Positions 9,614-17,255 of a stretch of 64,000 nucleotides of DNA are shown here, piece after piece (the first letter of the stretch is position 1; each line of letters begins with the position of its first letter). Below the pieces are notes generated by a model. It did not search any database and was not told the DNA's origin. It saw only the letters and a program-made list of their open reading frames with translations. Made by a program: the position numbers and the translations under genes. Source of the DNA: Prorocentrum cordatum (lineage: Eukaryota; Sar; Dinophyceae; Prorocentrales; Prorocentraceae); NCBI GenBank assembly GCA_963575745.1, contig CAUYUJ010016891.1, positions 152,144 through 216,143 on the forward strand. The letters are read 5' to 3'.

Positions 9614-9786
9614 TCAAGTTGGGCCTGTCCCTCTACAGGGGGTATGTTTCAAAAATGGTCAAAACATCGTCCTCGAGGACGATTTTAATACACTACTTTT
9701 TTTGGCTACCATGGCGAGTTTGTTGTTTGATTATTTTTTAGAAGATTCGTCCAAAATCCTTCTGTAGGAGGACATGCCCGACCTAA
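9614..9786 (+). mobile_element. Introner-like TIR element In-B
   Basis: The left TIR TCAAGTTGGGCCTGTCCC and the right TIR GGAGGACATGCCCGACCTAA enclose an AT-rich interior with the family block ACGATTTTAATA. The target duplication is TGCCAGAG (9606-9613) against CGCCAGAG (9787-9794), 7 of 8. A GT donor in the left TIR (CAA/GTTGGGCC) and an AG acceptor in the right duplicate (CGCCAG/AG) would remove it as an intron on plus. The coding state of the flanks is unclear. Confidence 0.7.
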
Positions 9787-9795
9787 CGCCAGAGG

Positions 9796-9990
9796 CCGCG
9801 GGGGCCCCTGGGCACCTCGAGGTACTCGAGGGGCCCAGGGCCTCTCGAGGTCCTCGAGGTCCTCTGCCGCCCTCGAGGCCCTCGAGGTCTGCCCCCTCGA
9901 GGCCCTCGAGATGTGTGCCCCTCGAGGCCCTCGATGGGGCCCTCGAGGCCCTGGCTCCTCCAGGGGCCCCTCGAGAGGCCCTCGAGGCCT
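9796..9990 (+). repeat. CTCGAGG-CCCTCGAGG tandem repeat
   Basis: Degenerate palindromic units containing CTCGAG, about 10-20 bp apart. Open frames are compositional. The following 9995-10217 is extremely GC-rich; a plus frame near its end (AAVAAEARPPLGAPTGLGG) might be exon, with low confidence. Confidence 0.7.
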
Positions 9991-10217
9991 GCCCCCCGGG
10001 CCGCCATGAGGCCGCGGGGCCCCCCGTCCCGCCTCCGCGCCGCGGGCGCGCCGCCCGCAGCCCGCCGCCGCCTCTCGGGGGGTCTGCCGCTGGCCACCCC
10101 GGGCGGCCCGCCGCCGCCGGCCCGCGGCCGGCGCGGCGGCGGTGGCCGCCGAGGCCCGGCCGCCTCTGGGGGCGCCGACGGGGCTGGGGGGTCCCCCCAA
10201 GACGTCCCCGTCCAACC

Positions 10218-10321
10218 CCCCCCCCCCTCCTCCTCCTCCTCCTCCTCCTCCTCCTCTCTTCCTCCTCCTCCTCCTCCTTCTCCTCCTCCTCCTCCTCCTC
10301 CTCCTCCTCCTCCTCCTCCTC
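10218..10321. repeat. (TCC)n array
   Basis: TCC trinucleotide array. Confidence 0.9.
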
Positions 10322-10392
10322 CCGTCCCCAGAACGGGTGCGGGCGAGGAGCCAGTCGAGGGGTCCCCAAGACATCCCGAGGGGCCTGCTGTG

Positions 10393-10573
10393 GTCGGGGG
10401 CGGCAAAGAGGGGGGGGTGAGGAGCAGAGGGGGGGGATGGATAGCAGGGCGGGGGCCATGATGTTTGCGCCCCCTCTGATCTCATGCGTCCCCGGCCCCT
10501 GGGCCGCGCAAGCGCCGCTGGCCATGATTTGTGCCCCCCCCTCTTGGGCGCCCCCCTCTTGGCCGCCCCCGAC
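10393..10573 (+). mobile_element. GTCGGGGGCGGC TIR element, full copy
   Basis: Inverted ends GTCGGGGGCGGCAAAGAGGG and CCCTCTTGGCCGCCCCCGAC with inner GGGGCCATGATG and GGCCATGATTTG, 181 bp. It belongs to the same family as the element forming the GA-AG intron at 19977-20414 and the half copy at 9053. The left flank frame (GAGEEPVEGSPRHPEGPAV) could be coding. No clear target duplication. Confidence 0.65.
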
Positions 10574-10576
10574 GTG

Positions 10577-10690
10577 GGAAAAGAACAGCTCGCCATGAAG
10601 CAAGCGGGTCTCGAGGGAAACGGGTCCTGAGTCCTCTCGTCACTTCCGGGCTCTCTCGGGGCCCCCCGGGGCTTCGGGAGCACCACAGAA
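10577..10690 (+). repeat. Interspersed repeat Q, copy 1
   Basis: GGGAAAAGAACAGCTCGCCA then GGGTCTCGAGGGAA and CTCTCGGGGCCCCCCGGGGC, homologous to 20787-20896. The region 10700-11075 has inverted GTTCCAGAGCG words (10738-10790) and a short TCC array (10930-10955), and nothing else. Confidence 0.55.
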
Positions 10691-11075
10691 CGGGTCAGGA
10701 TGAAGAGTCGGACGGGGCTACGACGAGGCTAACTCCGTTCCAGAGCGTTCCAGAACGCTCTCGGAGCGTTTTGGAGCGCTCTCTGAGAAGGTTGCGGCGC
10801 CCGAGACGCCATCCATTGTCGCCAGATCCCAGAGATTCTCGACTCATCCTCGCCCGTTCTTATCCTCGTCCTGGCTTCGTTTTGATTTTTTTGTTGTTTG
10901 CGCCCGGCGCCCGCCCCCGCCCCGCCGTTTCCTCCTCCTCCTCCTCCTCCTCCTCTAAAAGTGCCAGAAGTTTATGCTGCTTGTTCTCCTTACCGCTAGG
11001 GCGGCGGATTGAAGAGATCGCAGCGTCGGGTGTCGACCAGGCGGATTGGCGCAGGCGGCGAGGAGACAATGACCT

Positions 11076-11175
11076 GCAGCTCCGCGCGGACTTCTTGGAT
11101 CGGCGCTTGGACCCCCTGGCGTCGCATTCGGCGCAGCCCCTGGCGCGCTGCGGGCGCCAGGGATCGAGTAATTAA
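11076..11175 (+). repeat. TCCGCGCGGAC element, left half
   Basis: CTCCGCGCGGACTTCTTGGA then CGGCGCTTGG and a GCGCGCTGCGGGCGCCAGGG core; the right inverted end is missing. Confidence 0.5.
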
Positions 11176-11340
11176 GAGATCGACTGCAGACCTGATTTCC
11201 CTAGAATTCTTTGCCTCGTAGAATCTGCGAAGAATATACGTGGAGTGATCGTAGATCTGCAAACACTCTACGTTTTTTCCGTAGATCATTTGAGAGAGTT
11301 TCTGTGGAACTCACGTCATCCTCACCCCCGGCGCGAAGAG

Positions 11341-12466
11341 CACGAGTCCAGAGCGGCCTCCGGCACCGTTTCCGGACGGATCCGCTGGATCCGGTGGATC
11401 CGGTGACGAATCCCAAACCGGTGCCCTCGCTTGAGACATCCTCACAAAACCGGCCCCGGGGGAGGTGCCCAGAGGAGCCCAGAGCGGCCTCCGGCACCGT
11501 TTCCGGACGGATCCGCTGGATCCGGTGGATCCGGTGACGAATCCCAAACCGGCGCCCTCGCCTGAGACATCCTCACAAAACGGGCCCCGGGGGGGATGCC
11601 CAGAGGAGCCCAGAGCGGCCTCCGGCACCGTTTCCTGACGGATCCGCTGGATCCGCTGGATCCGCTGGATCCGGTGACGAATCCCAAACCGGCGCCCTCG
11701 CCTGAGACATCCTCACAAAACGGGCCCCGGGGGGGATGCCCATAGGAGCCCAGAGCGGCCTCCGGCACCGTTTCCGGACGGATCCGCTGGATCCGCTGGA
11801 TCCGCTGGATCCGGTGACGAATCCCAAACCGCGCCTCGCTGGAACCATCCTCACAAAACCGGCCCCGGGGGAGGTGCCCATAGGAGCCAGAGCGGCCTTC
11901 CGGCACCACGTTTCCGGACGATCCGCTGGAGTCCGGTGTAGAATCCGTGACGAAAAATCCCACACCGCGCCTCGCTTGAGACATCCCTCAACAAAACCGT
12001 AAAAAACCGGCCCCGGGGGAGGTGCCCAGAGGAGCCCAGAGCGGCCTCCGGCACCGTTTCCGGACAGATCCCGACAGATCCGGTGGATCCGCCGACGAAT
12101 CCCAAACCGCGCCCTCGCTTGAGACATCCTCACAAAACCGGCCCCGGGGGAGGTGCCCAGAGGAGCCCAGAGCGGCCTCCGGCACCGTTTCCGGACAGAT
12201 CCGGTGGATCCGCTGGATCCGCTGGATCCGGTGACGAATCCCAAACCGGCGCCCTCGCTTGAGACATCCTCACAAAACCTGCCCCGGGGGAGGTGCCCAG
12301 AGGAGCCCAGAGCGGCCTCCGGCACCGTTTCCGGACAGATCCGGTGGATCCGGTGACGAATCCCAAACCGGCGCCCTCGCTTGAGACATCCTCACAAAAC
12401 CGGCCCCGGGGGAGGTGCCCAGAGAAGCCCAGAGCGGCCTCCGGCACCGTTTCCGGACAGATCCGG
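11341..12466 (+). repeat. About 130-bp satellite (AGAGCGGCCTCCGGCACCG)
   Basis: About nine tandem units, each with AGAGCGGCCTCCGGCACCG, TTTCCGGACGGATCCG, a variable number of 9-bp GGATCCGCT repeats, ACGAATCCCAAACC, GAGACATCCTCACAAAAC and GGCCCCGGGGG. The array runs into an assembly gap, so its length is unknown. Confidence 0.9.
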
Positions 12467-12566
12467 NNNNNNNNNNNNNNNNNNNNNNNNNNNNNNNNNN
12501 NNNNNNNNNNNNNNNNNNNNNNNNNNNNNNNNNNNNNNNNNNNNNNNNNNNNNNNNNNNNNNNNNN
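12467..12566. other. Assembly gap (100 N)
   Basis: Run of 100 N inside the satellite, a standard unknown-size scaffold gap. Confidence 1.
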
Positions 12567-12764
12567 CCCTCACCAACAGGCGCACGCACCTTCTTCTATA
12601 TACAGAAACTCCCGATCAACCGCAGAGCGGCCTGCTAGTACGGACAGATCAGTTTTTCTGGGGTGCATCAAGTCTGCAGTCAATCTCACACTCGAAGGGA
12701 AGGGGGTTCAGCGCTGGCCCACGAGATCCGCGCGGACCTCCTTCGGCGATCGACGTTCAATCCA

Positions 12765-13022
12765 TGCCCTTGCTGCCCCCACCCCGCCCTGGGCGCCGCC
12801 AGGGGAAGCAGGGCACGGGTGCAACACGTGGCCTCGGAGGCCAGGAGCCTATCTTCAGGAGGGGAACAGGCGCACAGACACAACTAATCGTCGACTCCCC
12901 AGAAAATATGGGAAAGTATAGGAAGTGGGGGGGAAGGCAAAAACCCCGGAAATATGGGAAAATAGAAGGAATCCTGTTATTTGTGTCTATTTGTTTGTGT
13001 GTCCCAGGGCCCCTTCATATCT
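12765..13022 (+). repeat. Interspersed repeat P, copy 2
   Basis: Second copy of the family at 7138-7398. Sequence 12567-12765 between gap and repeat shows nothing recognisable. Confidence 0.65.
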
Positions 13023-13099
13023 ATCCAGATCCCGGGACCGACAACATCTGCGCTTCGCGAGGGGCATCCGCTGCAGAACGGCCCCGCAACCGCGGGGCC

Positions 13100-13510
13100 A
13101 CGGCCCAGGGGCCCCGCCCGCGAGGCCGCGGCTGCGGATGTGGTTTCTCGCGCGCGACAGCGTGTGGAAACCACAGGTTATCGATTACCGCCAGGCCCTG
13201 GACTCGAGTCGGGCATGTCCCTCTACAGGAGGAGTGCTCCCAAATAGGCAAACGATAATCTGGGGACGATTTTTCGATTCTTTTAGTTTCGGTGCTGATT
13301 TCCGAAAGGATGTTTTTGAAAGTATCTTTGTCATCCGGAAAACCGCCCGTAGGGGGACCTGCCCGACCCAAGGCTATCGATTACCGCCAGTCCCCAGACC
13401 TCCCCCAGAGAGCGCTCCGACCAGAACTTCGAGGGCAAGGCCAGCCGTGGCGACGCGGGAGTCCTGGGTGCTCCCCGCAAGGCGAAAACGCGAGAGGAGG
13501 GCAGGGGCAT
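13100..13510 (+). CDS. Exon pair around element In-C, family unknown
   Basis: Left of In-C the frame reads MWFLARDSVWKPQ; right of it the frame reads AIDYRQSPDLPQRALRPELR and on to GQGQPWRRG. A GT donor at 13177 (CCACAG/GTTATC) and an AG acceptor at 13372 (CCCAAG/GCTATC) join the two in phase 0, WKPQ-AIDYRQ, removing a 196-nt intron made of one copy of a 28-bp duplication plus In-C. Without splicing, the duplicated VIDYRQALD peptide runs into the element. No family is recognised; the outer ends are uncertain. Confidence 0.45.
13204..13371 (+). mobile_element. Introner-like TIR element In-C
   Basis: TCGAGTCGGGCATGTCCC with CTACAGGAGGAG on the left and GTAGGGGGACCTGCCCGACC on the right; the interior carries ATCTGGGGACGATTTTTCG. 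Instead of 8 bp, a 28-bp direct repeat lies directly outside each end (13176-13203 and 13372-13399, 24 of 28 identical, core TATCGATTACCGCCAG). Confidence 0.7.
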
Positions 13511-13596
13511 ATCGGTGCCTCTCTCCTCCTCCTGGGCCGGTGCCCGCCCCTTGGGCCAGGCCCCCCCCCCCCCCCGCGTCAGGGGCAGCGGTCGGG

Positions 13597-13690
13597 GGGA
13601 AAAGCATAGGGGAAGATGCATCGACCCCCCCAGTCGTCCATTTTTCGCCGCTGGGGGCCCGATGGCCCCCAGCCCGCCCAGGAGAAGGTG
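13597..13690 (+). repeat. CTATCGCCGAT repeat family, left half
   Basis: GATGCATCGACCCCCCCAGT, CGCCGCTGGGGGCCCGATGG: matches the left half at 2155-2225 and 42365-42430. Confidence 0.5.
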
Positions 13691-13709
13691 CGGCTCCACC
13701 TGTCGTTGC

Positions 13710-13850
13710 TGCCCCCCCCCCTCCCCTGCTCCTCCTCCTCCCCCCTCCCCCTCCTCCTCCTCCTCCTCCTCCTCCTCCTCCTCCTCCTCCTCCTCCTCCT
13801 CCTCCTCCTCCTCCTCCTCCCCCTCCCCCTCCTCCTCCCCCTCGGCTCCC
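13710..13850. repeat. (TCC)n array
   Basis: TCC array with CCC interruptions. Confidence 0.9.
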
Positions 13851-13854
13851 CTCG

Positions 13855-13980
13855 CTGCTGGGCGGCGGCGGCGGCGGCGCTGCGGCGCACGAGGTGTTCC
13901 GCTGCGCCGGCCTGCGGCGCGCCGCGCTGCAGATGCGCCGGCGCGTGCAGCTGGGCATCGCGCTGGAGCTCCGATGGCCC
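13855..13980 (+). CDS. Exon of unknown gene
   Basis: The frame reads GGGGGGAAAHEVFRCAGLRR then AALQMRRRVQLGIALELR, nearly all codons ending in G or C. It stops short of element X1, whose left end (GGGTCACC) could supply a donor. The last ten residues recur at 14573-14605 with one change, so this exon's end has been duplicated. No family recognised; the N-terminal Leu/Pro run comes from the TCC array and may not be translated. Confidence 0.45.
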
Positions 13981-13986
13981 AAGGGG

Positions 13987-14163
13987 TCACCACCCACCAA
14001 ACCACTCCAACCCAACCCGAAGGTCCAAAATTATCCTCGATTTCCAGTGGGGGGGGGGTTGGGGAACATTGAAAAAACACATGGAACCCGTCCCCCCCCC
14101 AACCCGAAATTCGGGTCAAATTCGGGTCTTCGGGTTGGGTTGGGGTGGTTTGGTAGGTAGTCA
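13987..14163 (+). mobile_element. AACCCAACCCGAA TIR element X1
   Basis: The left end CACCCACCAAACCACTCCAA, with AACCCGAAGG, pairs with the right end TTCGGGTTGGGTTGGGGTGG, then TTTGGTAGGTAG. CAAGGGG lies on both sides (CCCAAGGGG/TCACC on the left, GTAGT/CAAGGGG on the right), so a duplication of about 7 bp is likely. Copy X2 is at 20078-20245. It lies at the end of the exon at 13855, so it may form its intron. Confidence 0.65.
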
Positions 14164-14284
14164 AGGGGGGGAGGCGGGTCCCGCGGGAGGTGGGTGCTGA
14201 GGTTCTTGTGCGCCGTTTGTGCGGGCTCTGGGAGCCCTCCGCGGGCCCCCAGGACTGTCAGAAAACGACCTGTCAAGCAAAGAA

Positions 14285-14510
14285 ACATGTAGACATGAAG
14301 ACTCCAGAAAAAAAATCAATATATCAGAACTAGTACTACAGCAACAAATAATGAAGCATGAAAAGCGAATCCATAATCTATATGTATATACATATACATA
14401 TCATATTTGTATATATGGGTTTGTGTATATAAAAGAGCAATATAGAATAAACGTTTATACATAAACGATGCTAAACATAATACAAACAACGAAAACGAAG
14501 AAAGCGAATC
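14285..14510. other. AT-rich island
   Basis: Unusually AT-rich for this window, with TATATACATATACATATCAT-type sequence. No promoter or gene is identified. Confidence 0.6.
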
Positions 14511-14559
14511 AGGGTGAAGACCTGGTCCAGGGAGAAGGCCCGGGGGTCCAGGACCCGCT

Positions 14560-14605
14560 TCCCTCAGGTGCAGCTGGGCATCGTGCTGGAGCTCCGATTC
14601 TGCCA
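14560..14605 (+). pseudogene. Duplicated exon end (VQLGIVLELR)
   Basis: CCCTCAG/GTGCAGCTGGGCATCG and onward repeats the end of the exon at 13855-13980 (VQLGIALELR) about 600 bp away, here preceded by a good acceptor CCCTCAG. It is either a second short exon or a fragment from local duplication. Confidence 0.35.
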
Positions 14606-14639
14606 TGCCGATCCTCCCGCCTCCCTCCTTCCCCTTTCC

Positions 14640-14960
14640 CCCCCTCCTCCTCCTCCTCCTCCTCCTCCTCCTCCTCCTCCTCCTCCTCCTCGTGCTCCTC
14701 GTCGTCCTCATCCTCCTCATCCTTCTCCTCACTTCTTCCTCCTCTTCCTCTCCTCCTCCTCCTCTTCTCCTCCTCCCTCCTCCTCCTCCTCCTCCTCCCT
14801 CCTCTCCCTCCTCCTCCTCCTCCTCCTCCTCCTCTCCTCCTCCTGCTCCTCCTCCTCCCCCTCCTCCTCCTCCTCTCCTCCTTCTCTCCTCCTCCTCTGC
14901 TCCTCCTCCTCCTTCTCCCCCTTCCCCCTCCCCCTCCTCCTCCCATTCCTCCTTCTCCCC
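14640..14960. repeat. (TCC)n array with many interruptions
   Basis: Long TCC/CTC array, the source of Ser-, Pro- and Glu-rich open frames. Confidence 0.95.
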
Positions 14961-15054
14961 CTCTTGGGGTATGAGGTTTCTCGCCGTGCCCGGGCTCTCG
15001 GGGCCCTCCGTGGGCCCCTGCAGGGCTGTCACTGTGGACGACGGTCCATGGAGA

Positions 15055-15240
15055 GGAAGCATGCTGCCAAATGATTCCCAGCTGTACACGAGCATGCTGC
15101 CAATGAAGCAAGCATGCTGCCAATGATTCCAGCAAGCATGCCCCAATGAAGCATGCATGCTGCTGTATTCCCAGCTCCAAAGGAAGCAAGCATGCTGCCA
15201 ATGATTCCATGGAAGGGAAGCATGCTGCCAAATGATTGAG
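15055..15240. repeat. AAGCATGCTGCCAATGATTCC repeat
   Basis: Five or six irregular tandem units of GCATGCTGCCAATGATTCC separated by short linkers. The GCATGC cores are palindromic. Confidence 0.8.
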
Positions 15241-15425
15241 CATGTCTTAAGCATGCTAAAAACCATAGTTTAAACATCTGTATCATGTTTTCAAGCATGT
15301 GAACCACATTCTCAAGTCAAGGATCGGATTGTCAGGGTGTCCGTTGTGTTGGCATCCACAAGGCTGTCAGAAAACGAGTCTCGGGAGGAAGAGCTGGCCC
15401 TGGGGGGAGGCCCGAGGGTCCAGGA

Positions 15426-15583
15426 TGAGGCCGGGCGTGTCCCCCTTTACAGGGGAAATGTTTTAATATTAGTGAACACATGTTCTGGGGATGTTTTGGT
15501 GACATTTTTTGGACAATTTCTGCGTATTGTTTCTTTAAACTTTTGGTTCATCATCCCCCTGTAGGAGGACATGCCCGACCTAA
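15426..15583 (+). mobile_element. Introner-like TIR element In-D
   Basis: TGAGGCCGGGCGTGTCCCCC on the left and GGAGGACATGCCCGACCTAA on the right, interior TTCTGGGGATGTTTTGG. The duplication is GTCCAGGA (15418-15425) against GTCCTGGA (15584-15591), 7 of 8. The left TIR would give a GC donor (GATGAG/GCCGGG) and the right junction an AG (CCTAAG/TCC). Confidence 0.7.
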
Positions 15584-15624
15584 GTCCTGGACCCGTTTCC
15601 CCAATGTTAATCGGAGGAGGAAAA

Positions 15625-15662
15625 GGTGCCGCTACCGCTACCGCTACCCTCAAGAGGTCTTT
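15625..15662 (+). repeat. GGTACCGATACCGCTACCC (element Z) left end only
   Basis: GGAGGAAAAGGTGCCGCTAC with extra CCGCTA units resembles the left TIR of element Z at 43825 and 48259; the rest of Z is absent. Confidence 0.35.
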
Positions 15663-15869
15663 CATGATGCCCCCCCTGAAGCTCTCGGCTGGCAATTCGA
15701 CTCGTCCCTCCCCTCCTCGCCCTACCCCTCATCATCCGCATCACTATCTGGGATCCTCATCCCCCCCCTTGATCAGCAGCGGTGGCCGCCGCGGTGCAAT
15801 ACTTACCTGTACGACCACCCTTCGGGTGATCAGGAGGTTGTGGGGGGGGAGAGGGGGGGAACCAACATC

Positions 15870-16620
15870 GGACTCAATCGATCTCACTCAACGGGACACC
15901 ACGAGACCCCACGGGACACCACGGGACACCACGGGGCATCATGGGACACTTGTCGATCTCATGATCGATCTCACTCAACGGGACACCACGGGCCACCACG
16001 GGCCACCACGGGCCACCACGGGACACCGCGGGACACCTCTCGATCTCACTATCGGTCTCACTATCGATCTCACTATCGATCTCACTCAACGGGGCACCAT
16101 AGGACACCACGGGACACCTCGGGACACCACATCGATCTCACTATCGATCTCACTATCGATCTCACTATCGATCTCACTCAACGGGACACCACGGGACACC
16201 ACGGGGCATCGCGGGACACCTCGAGGCACCACATCGATCTCACTATCGATCCAATTATCGATCTCACTCAACGGGACACCACGGGACACCACGGGACACC
16301 ACGGGACACCGGACACCACGGGACACCACGGGACACCACGGGACATGGCGAGCCACCGCTGGACCGACGGACGGACGGGGGAGAATGATTTGTCTTGGTT
16401 TCGCCCTAGCAACGGCGGACACCACGGGACACCGCGGGACACCGCTAGGGCCACCGCCGGACGGACGGAGGAGAATCACTTGTCTTGACTTCGCCCTAGC
16501 AGCGGCGGACACCACGGGACACCACGGGACACCACGGGACACCGCGGGACACCGCTAGGGCCACCGCCAGAAGGACGGACGGACGGACGGACGGACGGAC
16601 GGACGGACGGAGGGGGGAGC
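15870..16620 (+). repeat. GGGACACCAC and ATCGATCTCACT tandem arrays
   Basis: Alternating blocks of a 10-bp unit GGGACACCAC and a 12-bp unit ATCGATCTCACT, then three larger units of about 115-120 bp containing TTGTCTTGACTTCGCCCTAG, ending in (GGAC)n at 16573-16610. The same 12-bp unit reappears at 44775-45015. Confidence 0.9.
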
Positions 16621-16898
16621 AACATTGTCTTGACTTCGCCCTAGCAACGGCGGGTTCATTCCTCTCGCGCGCCCACGCAGCTTCGCCTCGCCCGCACGCA
16701 CGACACTAGCGAAACGAAACGATTTCCAGGTTGGGGGTCTCCGTTCCACTGCGATCTCACCCCCCAACCTCCGATTTTCCTAGTATTGTCGGGGTCCTGT
16801 TCCGTCAATAAGCCAGCGGGAAGAATGAGGATTCTCCCATTATTGGGGCGGGGTTATTAAATACCTTGAGATTATCCTTGCGCTGTTTTTTTCTCTCT

Positions 16899-17000
16899 TG
16901 GGGCCTCCTGGTAGGCCCTCGTCGCCACCGCTGGATCCGCCTCGAAATCGTGGTCAGGACGCACCCCAGAAGAGGTCTGGGGAGTGGCGGTATCGGTACC
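16899..17000 (+). mobile_element. Element Z, copy truncated at the left
   Basis: TTGGGGCCTCCTGG through CGCCACCGCTGGATCCGCCT to the right TIR GGAGTGGCGGTATCGGTACC. It matches the full copies at 43825 and 48259. Sequence 16620-16898 before it holds nothing recognised. Confidence 0.6.
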
Positions 17001-17063
17001 TGTTGGTTTCTCCCAGGAGCTAGCCGGCACGCAGCTGACCAACTTGTTGATCCTCGAAGAAGA

Positions 17064-17240
17064 AAAACATGAGAAAACCTGAGCTTTGGTCGCTCCGCGC
17101 GGACGTCTTGGATCGGCGCTTGGCCCCACTCGGCAGCACCTCCAGCGCCGCACCTGCTGCGCTCCGCGCGCCAGGAAAAGAAGTCCTGCGCCGATCCAAG
17201 GAAATCCGCGCGGACCTCCGCAAGTTCATGTTTACGCTGT
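17064..17240 (+). mobile_element. TCCGCGCGGAC inverted-repeat element, full copy
   Basis: The left arm (AAACCTGAGCTTTGGTCGC, TCCGCGCGGACGTCTTGGA) and the right arm (GATCCAAGGAAATCCGCGCG, GACCTCCGCAAG, TTCATGTTTACG) are inverted repeats of about 50 bp around a GCGCGCC-rich core. It ends just before exon 1 of the gene at 17256, so it lies in the intron before that exon. Confidence 0.6.
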
Positions 17241-17255
17241 TTTTTGTTCCTCAAG

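Noticed and set aside
11341-12466. CRISPR-like regular repeat
   Set aside because: Units of about 130 bp are similar over their full length with no unique spacers; this is a eukaryotic satellite.
16573-16610. (GGAC)n as a separate regulatory site
   Set aside because: Simple tetranucleotide expansion within the surrounding tandem repeat.
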